Shown one piece after another: positions 27,255 to 38,500 of a stretch of DNA of 64,000 bases. Made by a program: the position numbers and the translations under genes. The stretch comes from Blastocladiella emersonii ATCC 22665 (Eukaryota; Blastocladiomycota; Blastocladiomycetes; Blastocladiales; Blastocladiaceae), in NCBI GenBank assembly GCA_025594325.1, contig JANHCV010000011.1:744001-808000 (forward strand), written 5' to 3'. Under the pieces are notes generated by a model. That model ran no database searches and was not told the origin of the DNA. It saw nothing but the letters and a program-made list of their open reading frames with translations. Position 1 is the stretch's first letter. Every line of letters begins with the position of its first letter.

Positions 27255-27347
27255 CCGAGGGAACACCCCTCGTCAAGTTCCCAGGAACGGAACGTTCCCT
27301 TGTTCCGGAACGTTCCTGTAACGTTCCAATGTTCCGTTCCGTGCACC
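27255..27347. repeat. GGAAC/GTTCC-rich array right of the PLV
   Basis: Same kind of GGAACGTTCC-type cluster as 7987-8100, ending in GTTCCGTGCAC, the inverse of GTGCACGGAAC at 7987-7997. Probably the interrupted end of the second hAT copy, carried to the far side by the PLV insertion. This is inference. Confidence 0.4.
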
Positions 27348-28312
27348 CTCCGGGAGGCCACAAACCGTGACGCGCCTGTCACTTCAAGCACGCCCACTGC
27401 ATGTGCTTTTCGGGACTTTGCGTCGGCGCGAGTGCGCGCCCTCGCTGCCGCTGCGAGACGGGCCGCTCCTCTCTGTGACGGTCCCCTCAAGCTGACCTCG
27501 CCCTGCGCTACGCGCCGCCTCCGCTCCGTCACGTTCCAGCCGTGCGCCCGGCGCTCCTCTCAGCTGCTCACCGTCGCGGTTGCGAGCGAGCGCGGGTCGC
27601 GAACAGCCGCGCCCCAACTGCGCGCCGTCTCGGCCCGCGATGCGCCGCTCCTTGATCGGGCAAGCCGTCGGCTCGCATGCTGAGCGCGGGGAGCCCGGGG
27701 CCGCGAGCGTCGATCGTGAGCGATCGGACGCCGTTCGGGGCGAGGTCGGCGGCGCCCGCCAGGGCCACGGCAACGTTGCATGCGGTGCCGCCGCGAACAG
27801 CGTGCTCAAGGCCGTGCCGCACGCCGCACGGCGCGCCCGCGTTGGCCAGGGCGTTGGTCTCGCGCGGGGCTGCGCGCGGGGCTGCCCGGCTGAGCGGGTC
27901 GCGAAGGACTGCTCGCGCGCGGGCGGGACGCGGGGCGGGACCAGTGTTGGCTGTCTCGCGCGCCTGGCTCGACGCCGCCGCCGTCCTGCTCAGTGCGACA
28001 CGATGAGGCGAGGCGTGACGGGTCGGAGCCTCTTGGGAGCGCGCTCAGTCAAAGCTTCGAGTTGTTGCAGTGGTTACATGACGATATATTCGCGTTAGAG
28101 CGCTGTGTGTGATGCGGAGGGATCGGGGAACAGGGGTTCGAGGGGCAGGGTGGTGGGGAGGTGGCCTGCAGCCGGCGGTCCTTGGCTGCGAAGCGGCGGG
28201 GAAGCTCTCAAAGGAGCGCGGCGGCCTGCAAAGCGGCGGGGGTGCCTGCAAAGCTGTGGGGAGCTGCCTGCAAAACGGGGTGGGCGCCTGCGAGCCTGAA
28301 ACGAATTTCGTG
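27348..28312. other. GC-rich stretch without a supported gene
   Basis: Long frames on both strands reflect base composition. A short minus-strand run near 27,700-27,820 (GGTACNVAVALAG) resembles the sugar-kinase PfkB pattern but is surrounded by frameshifted sequence. A GGCCTGCA/GCCTGCAAAGC motif repeats four or five times at 28,160-28,275. Confidence 0.3.
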
Positions 28313-29044
28313 ATGGACCCCAAGTCCCCGCAGGGCCTGTTGGTGTCCATGTCGGTGAAAGGTCTCCATCGCCGCGCTGGTCCGAGATCGTCCAAGAAGG
28401 ACGTCTTCGACATCACACGCGTTGACCAGTTCCTCATGCGCGGGGCAGATGCCGGCCGGCCCTACAAGGTCGGGCCGCGGCTGGTGTACCTCATCATGCG
28501 CTTCGGGCTGCGCCGCTTCGGCTGCATGGAGAAGACCCTGCTGTCGCGGTCCAGCGTCGACGCGAGCCGGGTCCGGATGGTCGTGGCCGGTCCGAAGGAC
28601 AGGCCCACGGACACGGTCACCGTGGACATTGCTCGTTGTGCGGAGCACGCGACCTTGGACGTTGGGCTCGCTTGGAACAAGTACATTGCCTCGTCTGCCA
28701 GGCGCCGGACCACCGAGCTTGCTGACAAACTCTTCGTGTCAGTGAGCGGCCAGGTCAAGGCAATTGGGGCGGAGCGGATCGGCCACTGGGCCAAGGATCT
28801 GCTAACCGCCGCTGGTATTCCAACTGGCGAGGGCGGGTACCGCGCCTACGACATCAAGTCAGCGGCGGCCTCCCACATCGTCGCCTCGGGGGTCCCCGAG
28901 GAGACGGTGGCCAAGGGCACGTGGTCTGACGCGCGGACGCTCAAACGTTACTACCTGCGGGCGATTGTCGACGCAACAACGGCCGGGAGCGACGATGAGG
29001 AGGACAACGACGCTGGGGCGCGTACTGGGCTCCCGAGCCAGTAG
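28313..29044 (+). CDS. Tyrosine recombinase (DIRS/Ngaro- or Crypton-like)
   Basis: 243 aa from the ATG in CGTGATGGACCCC; the frame is open further upstream through a GCCTGCA repeat that is unlikely to be coding. The catalytic pattern is visible: first Arg in MRFGLRRFG, Lys in VVAGPKDRP, box II RAYDIKSAAASHIVASG, then the WSDARTLKRYYLR block with the nucleophilic Tyr. WS.A.T...YYLR is typical of eukaryotic transposon recombinases of DIRS/Ngaro and Crypton type. No reverse transcriptase is present nearby, so this is a Crypton-like unit or a fragment of a DIRS-like element. The N-terminal core-binding domain looks missing, so it may be a remnant. Confidence 0.65.
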   Translation: MDPKSPQGLLVSMSVKGLHRRAGPRSSKKDVFDITRVDQFLMRGADAGRPYKVGPRLVYLIMRFGLRRFGCMEKTLLSRSSVDASRVRMVVAGPKDRPTDTVTVDIARCAEHATLDVGLAWNKYIASSARRRTTELADKLFVSVSGQVKAIGAERIGHWAKDLLTAAGIPTGEGGYRAYDIKSAAASHIVASGVPEETVAKGTWSDARTLKRYYLRAIVDATTAGSDDEEDNDAGARTGLPSQ

Positions 29045-29158
29045 AGCCGCTCACGGCGTCTCTCTCCCCCTCCGTGCCACTGTCTGTTTTTTCATTTGTT
29101 TTGTTTGTTGTGCTCTCCCTCTCGAACGTAGGCACACAAGCAACGTTGTGCTCGTGAA

Positions 29159-29202
29159 GTGCGAGCACGAGCGTACGCCCAACGTTGTGAAGTGTGCCTA
29201 TC
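29159..29202 (+). repeat. 44-bp inverted repeat, left arm
   Basis: Starts GTGCGAGCACGAGCGTACGC. It is the exact reverse complement of 29459-29502, with a 256-bp spacer. Starts 115 bp after the tyrosine recombinase stop. Confidence 0.95.
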
Positions 29203-29458
29203 CCTCCCGACCCAACCCGGCACACTGGTCTGGTCTACCTGATCACGAAGAGGATGAACGAGAATCTCTGGCCCCGCGAACTTAGCGGGACGGAGACGGA
29301 AGAGCACGTGAGTGGCGTTGCAGCCACCGGGGTTTTTTCATCGCGGAGCCGCCGGATCCACGATTTTTCCCCAGGCCGAGGTTTTTCACCATTCCTATGG
29401 TTTTTTAAGCGGCCAAATTTTCCTTAGCAAGTTCGGTTTTATTATAGCATAATATAGA

Positions 29459-29502
29459 GATAGGCACACTTCACAACGTTGGGCGTACGCTCGTGCTCGC
29501 AC
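29459..29502 (-). repeat. 44-bp inverted repeat, right arm
   Basis: Perfect inverse of 29159-29202. Together the arms could form a foldback or MITE-like unit, or belong to the recombinase element. No target duplication seen. Confidence 0.95.
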
Positions 29503-30596
29503 AACGCTTGTCTCACTTCGCAGCCAACGGGCCGCCTACGGCGGCCGGCTGCTCGTGCGACGACGTTAGGGCTCCGTCCCGCGTGCAGCGCTCGTCTTGT
29601 GGTCCGAGCACCGCGCGGACAGCAGCACCGCGGAATTTTGCTTGTCTTACACTTCGCGTCGCGAACGGTGGGCTGTTTGCGCGGACGTACGACAATGATC
29701 ATCATCGCGCGGGCCTGAGAATCGCGGCCATCCGCTTAGCTGGCTTTACCAGAGATCGTTGAGATCCTAGGTGCGCCGCTCACCACTTCCGCCAGGCTGC
29801 GCATGTACGCTCACATGCTTACATTAATGATGTGTGGGCCGCGCCGTCGAGAGCTCGTGGCCGCAGGTGCGACCCGGACCATGTAGTCAACTTCAATAGT
29901 TCGTCGTCGCAGTACTTCCGCTCGCTATCCTACTGCCCGTCGCGAGCTCAGCGTCCGCGGCCCGCGCTTTGCAGCTTGCGCCGACGCGGCTGCGAGTTCC
30001 GAGCCCGCTTACTCGTACTCCGTGAAACGACTCTCGCTCGATCCCGTCAATGAGACCCGCGGATTCGCAGACGAAACCGCTTGCTTGAACCTCCCGCGCT
30101 CCACGGCACATACCGACAGCAACCGCAGTTGGCGCGGGCTTCCTCGTGGGCGATTCGCTCGAGCGCACGGTCCGTGTGTAGTACGAGGACCACTCAAGCT
30201 TACTTTCCAAGCTGTGGGCATCCCACGCCGCCACTCCTCCCTCAGGTCGCAGCGGCACACTTGCCTTCACGCTGGGCAGCAGGGGCGCCGCTCACTTGGC
30301 CCTTGACTTGAACTGAGTGCACCTACTCTCACGCCGCTAGCTGAAGCAAAGTATTCGTTCGATGAGGCCGTTCATCGTGCGCGCGAGGTGAGAGACGCGT
30401 CGCGCCGCGCCCACGTGGGCGGCGCCGCGCACGTGCGGGAGCTCTGGAACGTGCCCGCGTGAGCGTCAAGCCACTGTCAAGCCACTGTTCCAGAAGAGGG
30501 GGCCGTAGGATGCACCAACACAGGTTTGTCCACCCCACTTAGAACCCCTGTCTCTACTTTGCACCGACGCTCACTGCATGTCAAAACGAATGTAAA
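29503..30596. other. Gene-poor stretch
   Basis: No supported gene. Short coding-like pieces near 30,140-30,300 on the plus strand are interrupted by stops. The sequence also carries GACGCGTC octamers near 30,392. Confidence 0.3.
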
Positions 30597-31170
30597 ACTT
30601 GGCGCAACGGTCTCATCTTCAACTCGCACATCGACCGCAGCACCCGCGACTACGGCGAGCTCACCTACAACGACCTCATCATCGTTCTCTTCATCCAGGC
30701 CGCTTCATTGCGCACGGGTGGATCCAGAGGCTAGCCCGCCCGTCATCGGCCTCGGCTGTAACGCCGTCGTCCCGCTCGAGGCGCCTGCACGCTGTGACGC
30801 CCGACACCTTCCTCGAGGTTGGCGGTGGCGCCAAGTTCAACAACAACCTCAGGTACCAGCCCGCGCACTTCTACGGCGCGCCCCCGCTCGGCGTGTACAT
30901 GGCGCATGCCGGCGGCGCGTTCCGCTTCGTTGACTTCTCGCGCGGCCTGCTCATCGACGCCATCGACAAGTCCAAGCCCGTCGCCACCGTCGAAGTTGGT
31001 CGCCATCCTGTAGCGCATCCCCGACGGCGCACACATCCCCGTCACCTTCCACTCGATTGCCGACGCGCGCGCGCGCAGCGGCCCTACCTCCCCACCACGG
31101 CCACGAACCTCCCATGGTCGTCTCGCTGTCAGGTGGGCCGTGCACACGGGGGCCATCAACTTTGAGGGCT
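30597..31170 (+). pseudogene. Relic of an NMA111/HtrA-like serine protease gene
   Basis: Three separate frames line up in order with the second protease/PDZ region of fungal NMA111-type proteins: STRDYGELTYNDLI, followed by a broken active-site region (GGSRG where the family has GGSSGSP); then TFLEVGGGAKFNNNLRYQPA and GGAFRFVDFSRGLLIDAIDK; then RIPDGAHIPVTFHSIADA. Stops and frame changes separate the pieces, and both ends are missing. The family match is from memory of conserved patterns. It is a decayed duplicate, not a working gene. Confidence 0.55.
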
Positions 31171-31216
31171 GAGGGCAACGCGCTGAACTCGCCCGTCGTC
31201 GCGAGAATGTACATGT

Positions 31217-31552
31217 CCGGGTTCGTTGGTTACTCGTCGCGTGCGATGCGAACGTTTATTGAGGCTATGTGCAAGTGAAGAGGATAAGTACTCGTCGCGA
31301 GAAACTGCGAGGCTGACCCAGCCATGGCCACCATTGCGACGTTGCGTTGATCATGCAGGACGGTGGGCAGCTACCATTCGCACACGACACTGATGCTGGA
31401 TTGTGCGATCGATCTGCAACCTGTGGCGGCCACGACGCGAGGTAGGAAGAAGCCATGGTAACAGCTCTTTCTCGTGCAACACATATAGTTCGGGGTACTC
31501 GTTTGCGTGCGATGCGAGAGTGTATTGAAGGAGAAGCTATGTGCAAGTGAAG
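31217..31552 (+). repeat. Local direct repeat next to the PAQR 3' end
   Basis: About 60 bp (ACTCGT.GCGTGCGATGCGA ... ATTGA ... GCTATGTGCAAGTGAAG) occurs at about 31217-31281 and again at 31494-31552, directly downstream of the PAQR stop codon. It suggests a partial duplication of that gene's 3' flank. Confidence 0.6.
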
Positions 31553-31589
31553 GGGAGATCTCCTCGCTGTCCGCGAACGGCCGCGAGCG

Positions 31590-33064
31590 CTAGGACATGG
31601 CCATGGCCGCGGCAGCGACGGCGTCCTGCTCGAGGCGCCAGTCGCGGAGGACGATGAGCAGGTTCCAGTGGCAGACAGCACCAGATATCACCAGCTGATG
31701 CCACCACTGGTGCGAGGAACCCACGATATCGAACTTGCCGGGGGCGAGGCACTCGGGGAACCGGGTCGCGTAGATGACGGCGCCGCCGCCGTAGCTGGCG
31801 AAGACGCCGAGCGCCCATCCGGCCCACGCCCAGGTCCACGCGGCGCGGACCTCGTGCCAGATGGCGAACGCGGCCCAGGCGACGCTGGCGGTGATGGCGG
31901 TGCAGAGGGTGAAGATGATGACGGTGCGCAGGGTGCGGTACCGGTACGAGCGGAAGAAGGGGAACCAGGGCAGGACGGCGCCCGAGAGCGAGGCGAGGGC
32001 CGTGATGGACAGCGGGATGGGGAGGAGCGCCGGGTGCGGCCGGAACGCGAAAAACTCGAGGGCGATGAAGCTGCCGAAGAGCATGGTGGCGATGCCCGTG
32101 TAGTCGGTGATGGCCATGGTGTCAAAGACGCGGCGCTCGGCGTGGCAGTGGTACGTGTGGAAGACGCCGCTGCACAGCAGGCACACGAAGGCGCACGCGA
32201 GGTACAGGGCCATGGCGGCGCGGTCGCCCGAGGTGGCGAGCGGGTGGACCACGTCGTTGAGGGCGTGCGCGACAAAGGCAATGAAGGCGATGGCGCCAAG
32301 CAGGTGGGTCCAGATGTTGACCGTCTCGTTGTGGACGTGGAACATGGAGCGCGTGCACTCGGCGTACGAGTAGAAGGCGCGGTGCGAGCCGAGGATGAAC
32401 TCGTTGTCCTGCAGGTGCGCCGGAATCTCTGTGGATCGCGAGGCCGGATGTCCGTCAGTCAGGGACACGGATCTCGGATGCGTGCAGATCCGAGATAGCA
32501 GCGTACCGTGCAGCCGGTACAGCGACAAGGGTTTCCGGAACCAGGCGATCCACTGGCGGACGGCGGTGGGCACGACGGCGGCGGCGAAGGCCGACCTGCT
32601 GCTGGTACCCTTGGCGGCGCTCGAGGACGCACGCCGTGCCGCGCGCCGCAGCTTGGCCAGCAAGTCGGGCGACGGCGGTGCGGGTCCGCGTTTCCGAGGC
32701 AGCGGAGCGACTAGACAGCGGCGCGTCAGCTCACGGCACTGGCCCGCGCGCGCGCTTGCGCGAGTGTCCCCGACCAGGAAGCAGCGAGCGACCACAGGGC
32801 GTGATCGAGCGCCTGATCGCCTAGTCGGGGAGCTCACCGACGCGTACCAGCAGAGGACACGGCCGACGGGCGGGCGAGCGCGGCGGCAGCGGCGGCGGCG
32901 CCACGGGGCGGCGACATGGCGCAGGGCGAGGCCGCGCGCCGGGCCGTCTGGTCTGTTACGCTGGGTGGCCTTGCCTTGGACGAGGCCGACGGCGAGGACG
33001 TGTAGAAGCCCGCGTTGCGTGGCACGCTGGCGGCTGCTGCTGTTGCTGGTGAAGACGCGGCCAT
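31590..33064 (-). CDS. PAQR/adiponectin-receptor-like (Izh/HlyIII) membrane protein
   Basis: Exons 33064-32848, 32710-32507 and 32428-31590 give 419 aa with consistent phases; introns are 137 and 78 bp with CTGAC branch sites. About 145 residues of Ala/Ser/Arg-rich cytosolic N-terminus precede the family core: IPAHLQDNEFILGSHRAF, MFHVHNETVNIWTHLLG, CSGVFHTYHCH, a DYTGIA motif, and near the C-terminus RFPECLAPGKFDIVG with SHQWWH. The histidines and aspartate are the conserved zinc-site residues of seven-helix PAQR proteins (ceramidase-like hydrolases, Izh proteins of yeast). The location is probably the ER or plasma membrane. Confidence 0.88.
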
Positions 33065-33540
33065 GGGAGGAGGAGGGCGCGCGCGAGAGGGACGGGTGGG
33101 TGGGTCCGCGCACGAATCTCGCGGTCTAGGGGCGTCGGTGGCGGCAGCAGGGTCCTCGGTGTCGTTGTGACCGAGCGCGAGGGCCGATGAGCGCGTCGTC
33201 GGCAGGTTTGATTCGTTGCGGAGTGCCAAGAGAGGGGGAGGAGAGCGAGGTGGGAACGGCGGGCACCGCGACGTCGCCAACGTTTTTTTCAAGTCGCTCG
33301 CTCGCTGTCTCCCGCGGCGCAGGTGACGCCATGATTTCCCTAACGCGCCCATCCGCTTTGCACAGATGCGCATATGCAGCCAGTCCGGACGCGCACGTGG
33401 GAGGCGCGTCCGTGGCGCCGCTGATCCCCTTTCGTCCCTCCTCATCACTGTATGCTCTCCCCTCAAGTCAATGTATCACGACGCTCTGCTGCAGCGCTAC
33501 TACTCCATGCATCAAACGAAGCGCCAGCGGCCGTAACCCC
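33065..33540. promoter_or_regulatory. Divergent intergenic region PAQR / APC6-like
   Basis: 475 bp between two divergent start codons. GC-rich with a T-run (GTTTTTTTC) near 33,280. No clear TATA box. Confidence 0.35.
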
Positions 33541-36500
33541 ATGTCGCTCCACCACCACCCACCACCACCATCGTCCGCGGCGGCCGACCACCGCGCGCCG
33601 CCGCACATCCAGCAGCTGCTCGCCGCCATGCGCCACCGCCGCGACGCCGCCCTGGTGCGCCGCCACGACGAGATCGCCACCTACTGGGCCGAGCAGTGCG
33701 TCGCCGTGGCCCCCAACGACGTGCCGGACGCCCACGCCCTCGCGACGTGCCTCGTCAACGCCGGCCACACGCTGCGCGCCATCTCCGCCGTGCTCCCACA
33801 CGCCACGCAGTCCACGGCGTGCCGCGTCCTGCTCGCGCGCGCCCTGCTGCGCCTCGACCGCCTCGACGAGGCCCTCGAGGTCACCGACGACGCGCGCTTC
33901 GGGTCCGGCATCCCGCTCGTCGACCCGGTCCCCGTCCTGCCCGGCGAAATCAGCCGCCGTGCCGCGCTGTGGACCGTGCGCGGGTCCGTCCACCTCTGGC
34001 GCCACGAGTCGGCCCTCGCCCGCGACTGCTTTGTCCGCGCCGTCCGCACCGACCCCGCCGCCGTCGATGCGCTCCGCGCGCTCGCCGACTTTCGGCTTCT
34101 ATCGCCTGCCGAGGAGGCGCGACTGCTCGAGTCGCTCCACGTCGCCGACGTGTTGCCGGGCGCGGGGGAGCATGGCGGGGAGGTCGCTGAGCTCCTGTTC
34201 CGGCTCATCCTGCCCCACTCGGCCGCTGCTGCTGCTGCCGGTGAACCACCTTCCCCAAAACAACCTGCCGCCGACAGTGAAGAAGACGACCCGATCCTCG
34301 CGACATGCAGCAAGCTCGAGTACCCGTACCGCCTCGCCGACAGCCCCGCCGTCGTCCTGGCCCGCGCCGCGCACGCAACGCGCCACGGCGCGCACCCGCT
34401 CGCCCTGCACACGCTGTCCCCACTCCTCGCCGTGGACCCGTACTCGCCCGCCGCCCTCGTCGCCTACATCGACGCGGCGCGCGCGTCGCGCGACGTGCAC
34501 TCGCTCTTCACCCTCGCCACCACCCTCGCCGAGGCCGCGCCCGACCGCCTCGTCATGCAGGCCATCGAGGGCGTCGACCGCGCCGGCGGTGGCGGCCCGC
34601 TGCCCGACGTCGCCGACGCCCTGCGCACCGTGTCCACGGCCGAGCTCCCCATGGGCGTCCCCGGCGTGCACACGACCTCGCGCACCGTGCTCGCCGCCTA
34701 CGCGCTCGCGAGCTACCACGTCGCCGCGGGCCGTGACGACCTGGCGCGCCGCGCGCTCGAGGTTGCGACCACCGTCGACCGCATGTTCTACCCGGCCTGG
34801 CTCGTCTACGCCAACTCGCTCATCACGCCCGGCGGCGCCGTGGTCGATCCCGCGGCCCCGCCCGACAACAATATGCGCGCGTACGAGCTCCGCATGGGGT
34901 CGCTCGGGTACGCCGCGCACCTCGCGCCCAATGCGCCCGAACCCGTCCTCGCGCAGGCGCAGACGGCCGCGCGGTACGGGCACAAGGCCCTCGCGATCGC
35001 GCTGTACCGCCGTGCGCTCGAGCTCGGGTCCACGAATGTTGTGGCGCTCGGCGAGCTCGGCGCGGCGCTCGTCGAAGACCACCAGGTCGATGAAGGGCTG
35101 CAGCTGCTCCGCCGCGCGGCCAAAGTGTGTGAGCGGCTCGTGCACGTTCTGCCCGCGACCAAGGCCCAGATTCTCACGGGGCTAGCGAGGGGGCACTTCG
35201 CCATCAAGTACGTTCCTCCGTGATATTCGCTTGATACATTGCTAACGCTTCATTCCTAGCGACCGCCAACGCGCACTCGGCTACATCCAGCAAGCCCTGC
35301 CCGTCACCCTGCCGCCGCACCGCGGCCCGCTGTACCGCCTGCTCGGCGAGCTGCACTCTGCCGCGGGCCACTGGGACGCGGCCGTCGACGCGTTCCACCG
35401 CGCGCTCGCCATCACGCCCGCGCACCCGGAGCTGCTTGAGCTGCTGCACCACGCCATCACGACCAAGGCGAGCCCCGCCGGTCCCGCTGACGCGCCGTCG
35501 CAGCCTGGCACCGCTCGGCCACATGCTGCACCGATTCCGCCAACCGTCGAGCCCGCGTTCGACGGTTCCCCCGCGACCTCGCCGCCCGGCTACGTTGACC
35601 CCTCCGACGCCAACGACGACGACGCATGCATCCGCATTTCTTCGCTCCTGCCCAGCGAAGACGAGTGCGTGTCGTTCTCCACGGTCCTGCCCGGCCTGCT
35701 GTCCAACTGGCCCGCGCGCCCCGCGACCGCGCTCGGCGACGACTTCGCGCCCGTCGACCCGGCCATCCTCGCGCGCGACCGCGCCGAGTTCGAGGACATG
35801 GTGCAGTCGACTGCGCACGTCGTCATGGCCGACCACGCGGCTGTCGTTGACGACACGGCGGCAGCTGCGGCGGTTGCGGGGGATGGGGACGCACGGCACT
35901 CGCCCGCCGCCGACGTGACGGGCCGGCTCGACCCGTTCGCCGCATCAACAACGGCCGCCGAAACGCGAGACGAGCCCACGATCACCACGCACTTCACGGC
36001 GCGGCTGCTGGGTCTCGCCGCTGCGGGCGCCGCCGTCGATCATACGGCATCGCTCCCGCCACCGCGCCAACACCCGCGGACCACGCCGTCGTCGCCGACC
36101 GAAACCATCAACCTCCCGCGCCGCGGCGGTGCCGCCGGCGCTGGCGGCCGCGGGTTCCACCCGTACGCAGCGGGCCCGCCGCCGCGCCGCACGCGGCGCC
36201 AGCAACTCGCGCCGGACGCCGCGGGTCTGTCGCCGTCCGCGTCCCCGCCGCCACACGTCCCGCGGCCCGCCCCGCCGACCGCCGTGTTTGGCGCCGCGAC
36301 CGACGAGCATTCGAACCCGTTCACTGACGCCGCGGCGGGGGCGGTTGCGGCGAGCCCGACGCTCAACTTTGGCGTCAACGGGTTCTCGGGCGCCGCAGCG
36401 GCGGTTGACGAGGATAACACGACGGCGTGGCTATCGCGGCGGATGCCGCAGCCCGCGCAGCGGCGTGGGACGGACCCGACGATGACGCTGATGCGGTTCG

Positions 36501-36847
36501 ACCAGCCTGCGGCGATGGGGGCGGTGGATGCGACGGGCGGGTCGCTCGGCGGCGCGGCGAGTCTCGACAACACGGCGTCCACGGCGAGCACGATCACCAT
36601 GACGCCGGCGCTCCGTGGGCGGCGAGGGCGGCGCGCTGGGTTACCGGTGCCCGAGTGGCCGCGGGCGAGCGGGACGGTGGAGGCGGACGAGGATGGGATG
36701 GAGGTCGAGGAGGAGGAGGAGGATAACTCGATGGAGCACCGGCTGCATGCGCGGCAGGGGTGGGCGCGCGCGCGGTTTACGGCGGACGCGGACGAGGATC
36801 AAGACGAGGTGATGGTGCATGCGGAGATGGAGGAAGGCGACGAGTAG
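33541..36847 (+). CDS. TPR protein, probable APC/C subunit Cdc16/Apc6
   Basis: Exons 33541-35207 and 35260-36847 (52-bp intron with GCTAAC branch site), 1,084 aa. Tetratricopeptide helices span roughly residues 20-620. The first, YWAEQCVAVAPND, followed by HALATCLVNAGHTLRAI and CRVLLARALLRL.RLDEALEV, follows the Cdc16 N-terminal pattern. Later units are APEPVLAQAQTAARYGH and YRLLGELHSAAGHWDAAVDAF. The remaining ~440 residues are low-complexity, Ala/Pro-rich, with an acidic tail, far longer than in typical Apc6. It would form part of the ubiquitin ligase that triggers anaphase. Another TPR protein (Cdc23/Cdc27-like) is the alternative. Confidence 0.6.
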
Positions 36848-36890
36848 CGGTGTATATACAAGGATATCGTTCACTCGTCAACACAACAGC

Positions 36891-37927
36891 TTACTTGGCG
36901 GGCGACGCGGGCGCCGTGGTCCCGCCGCACCGCTTGTACTGGGTGAGGGCGCAGGCGTGGACCTCCTCGGCGGTCGGGCGCTTGGCGGGGTCGATCTGGA
37001 TCATGTCGGCGACGAGGTTGCGGAACTCCTTGGAGTAGTCGCCCTTGATCTTCGGGTAGTCGCACGCCTCGATCTTCTTGCACAGCGAGTACAGGTTCAT
37101 CTTGTCGCCGTAGAAGGGGCTGTGCAGCGCGGCAAACTCGTACAGGACACACCCGAGCGACCAAACGTCGCTCTGGAAGTCGTAACCCGTCTCGTGGATC
37201 CGCTCCGGGCTCATGTAGTACGGGGTGCCCACCAGGCTGTGCGCGGCGGCCGTCTTGGGCGAGAAGAAGCGGCCCAGACCCAGGTCGCCCAGCTTCACCA
37301 CGCCCGTCGACGTCAGGAAGATGTTGGCGGGCTTGAGGTCTACACGTTTGGGGTGATTAGCCGTCCGTGGTCGACGGCACCCGAAAGAGAGACGTACCGC
37401 GGTGCATGATGCGCTTCGAGTGCATGTGGGCGATGCCGGCGGCGATCTGGACAAAGTACTTCCACACGGTCTTCTCGGGGATGAACTGGTTGAGCGACTT
37501 GAAGTGCTTGAACATCTTGCCGAGGTCGCCGGCGTCGGCCATCTCGAGCACGATGATCAGCTCGTCGTTGTGCAGGAAGCAGTCGATGGCCTGGATGATG
37601 TTGGCGTGGTTGAGCGACTTGAGCAGGTCCATTTCCTTGATGCAGTCGTAGCGCGACTTGGCGTCCATCTCGGCGAGCTGTGGACACGCGATGATCAGTT
37701 GTGATGGCGACACGGTGACGAGAAGTAGGGCAACGAACCTGCATCGTCTTCATGGCCACGGCGGCGCCCGTCTCCATGTTCTTGGCGCGGAACACGGTCG
37801 AGAACTGGCCCTTGCCGATCTTCTTCTCGACATGGTACTTGGCCAGCTCCTTGACCTCCTCGGGAAGCGCGAGCGACTCGGTCGCGTCCTGCGCCGCGGG
37901 CTTCTGCTGGGTCTGGACGTCGGGCAT
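36891..37927 (-). CDS. NEK6/7-like protein kinase
   Basis: Exons 37927-37739, 37677-37398 and 37339-36891, 305 aa, phases consistent (introns 61 and 58 bp). Complete kinase domain: glycine loop IGKGQFSTV, catalytic Lys60 in VAMK, HRD at 155-157, DLG at 175-177 (DLG instead of DFG, as in NEK6/7), activation loop SLVGTPYYMSPERI, and SDVWSLGCVLYEFAALHSPF. The block DAKSRYDCIKEMDLLKSLNH and the short N-terminus with no C-terminal extension are characteristic of NEK6/7. It likely acts in mitotic entry and spindle function. The 3' end is 44 bp from the 3' end of the APC6-like gene (convergent). Confidence 0.92.
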
Positions 37928-38500
37928 GGTGATGGCGTGGCTTCGTTTGATCGGATGGTGATGCGAGAGGGCAAGCTCGTGGGGACTGCTGCTGCTGGGC
38001 TTTTGATCGCCATGCCCGCGATGATGGTGATCTACGAGGCCCCATAAGGCTGTGTCGATGCCGCGAACGAAACGAGGGCAAAGAGCGCGCGGGTAGGAGT
38101 CGCCCTTTGACGCGTCTGTGGAGCCTCCTCGCCTCACCCACTCTCGAAAGAGCGCCTCAAAACAGCCCAAAGACCCTGTAGAACCTCACAGCAGCGAAAC
38201 TCCGAGGATCGACACGCCCGGCCAAACGCGTCTCGCACGAAACGTCTCGCGTCTGTCAGGTGACGGCGGCCGAGCACGTGCAGGCTGCCGCTCGCTCGGC
38301 CGTCCCACGTCGCCGTTTCGGCCCGCCGACTTCTCGCTGCACCACCCCCAGCCCCCCATCGAATCGCACACCGCCCGCGCCGAGCGGCCCGCCCGACCTG
38401 CTGTAACGAATCAACCTCCTGCATCGTCGCTCGATTGCACCGGAAACCCCGCCCTGCGCACACGCATTCACGATCCGATCGCACTGCCCGCCCGCCCGCC

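Noticed and set aside
7987..27347. 11-bp inverted repeat GTGCACGGAAC as proven hAT termini
   Set aside because: No 8-bp target duplication is visible, the spacing includes two different hAT copies, and 11 bp can occur by chance; kept only as a hint.
27560..27822. PfkB sugar-kinase-like run (GGTACNVAVALAG)
   Set aside because: Only a short stretch matches, with no substrate or ATP motif downstream and stops in the flanks.
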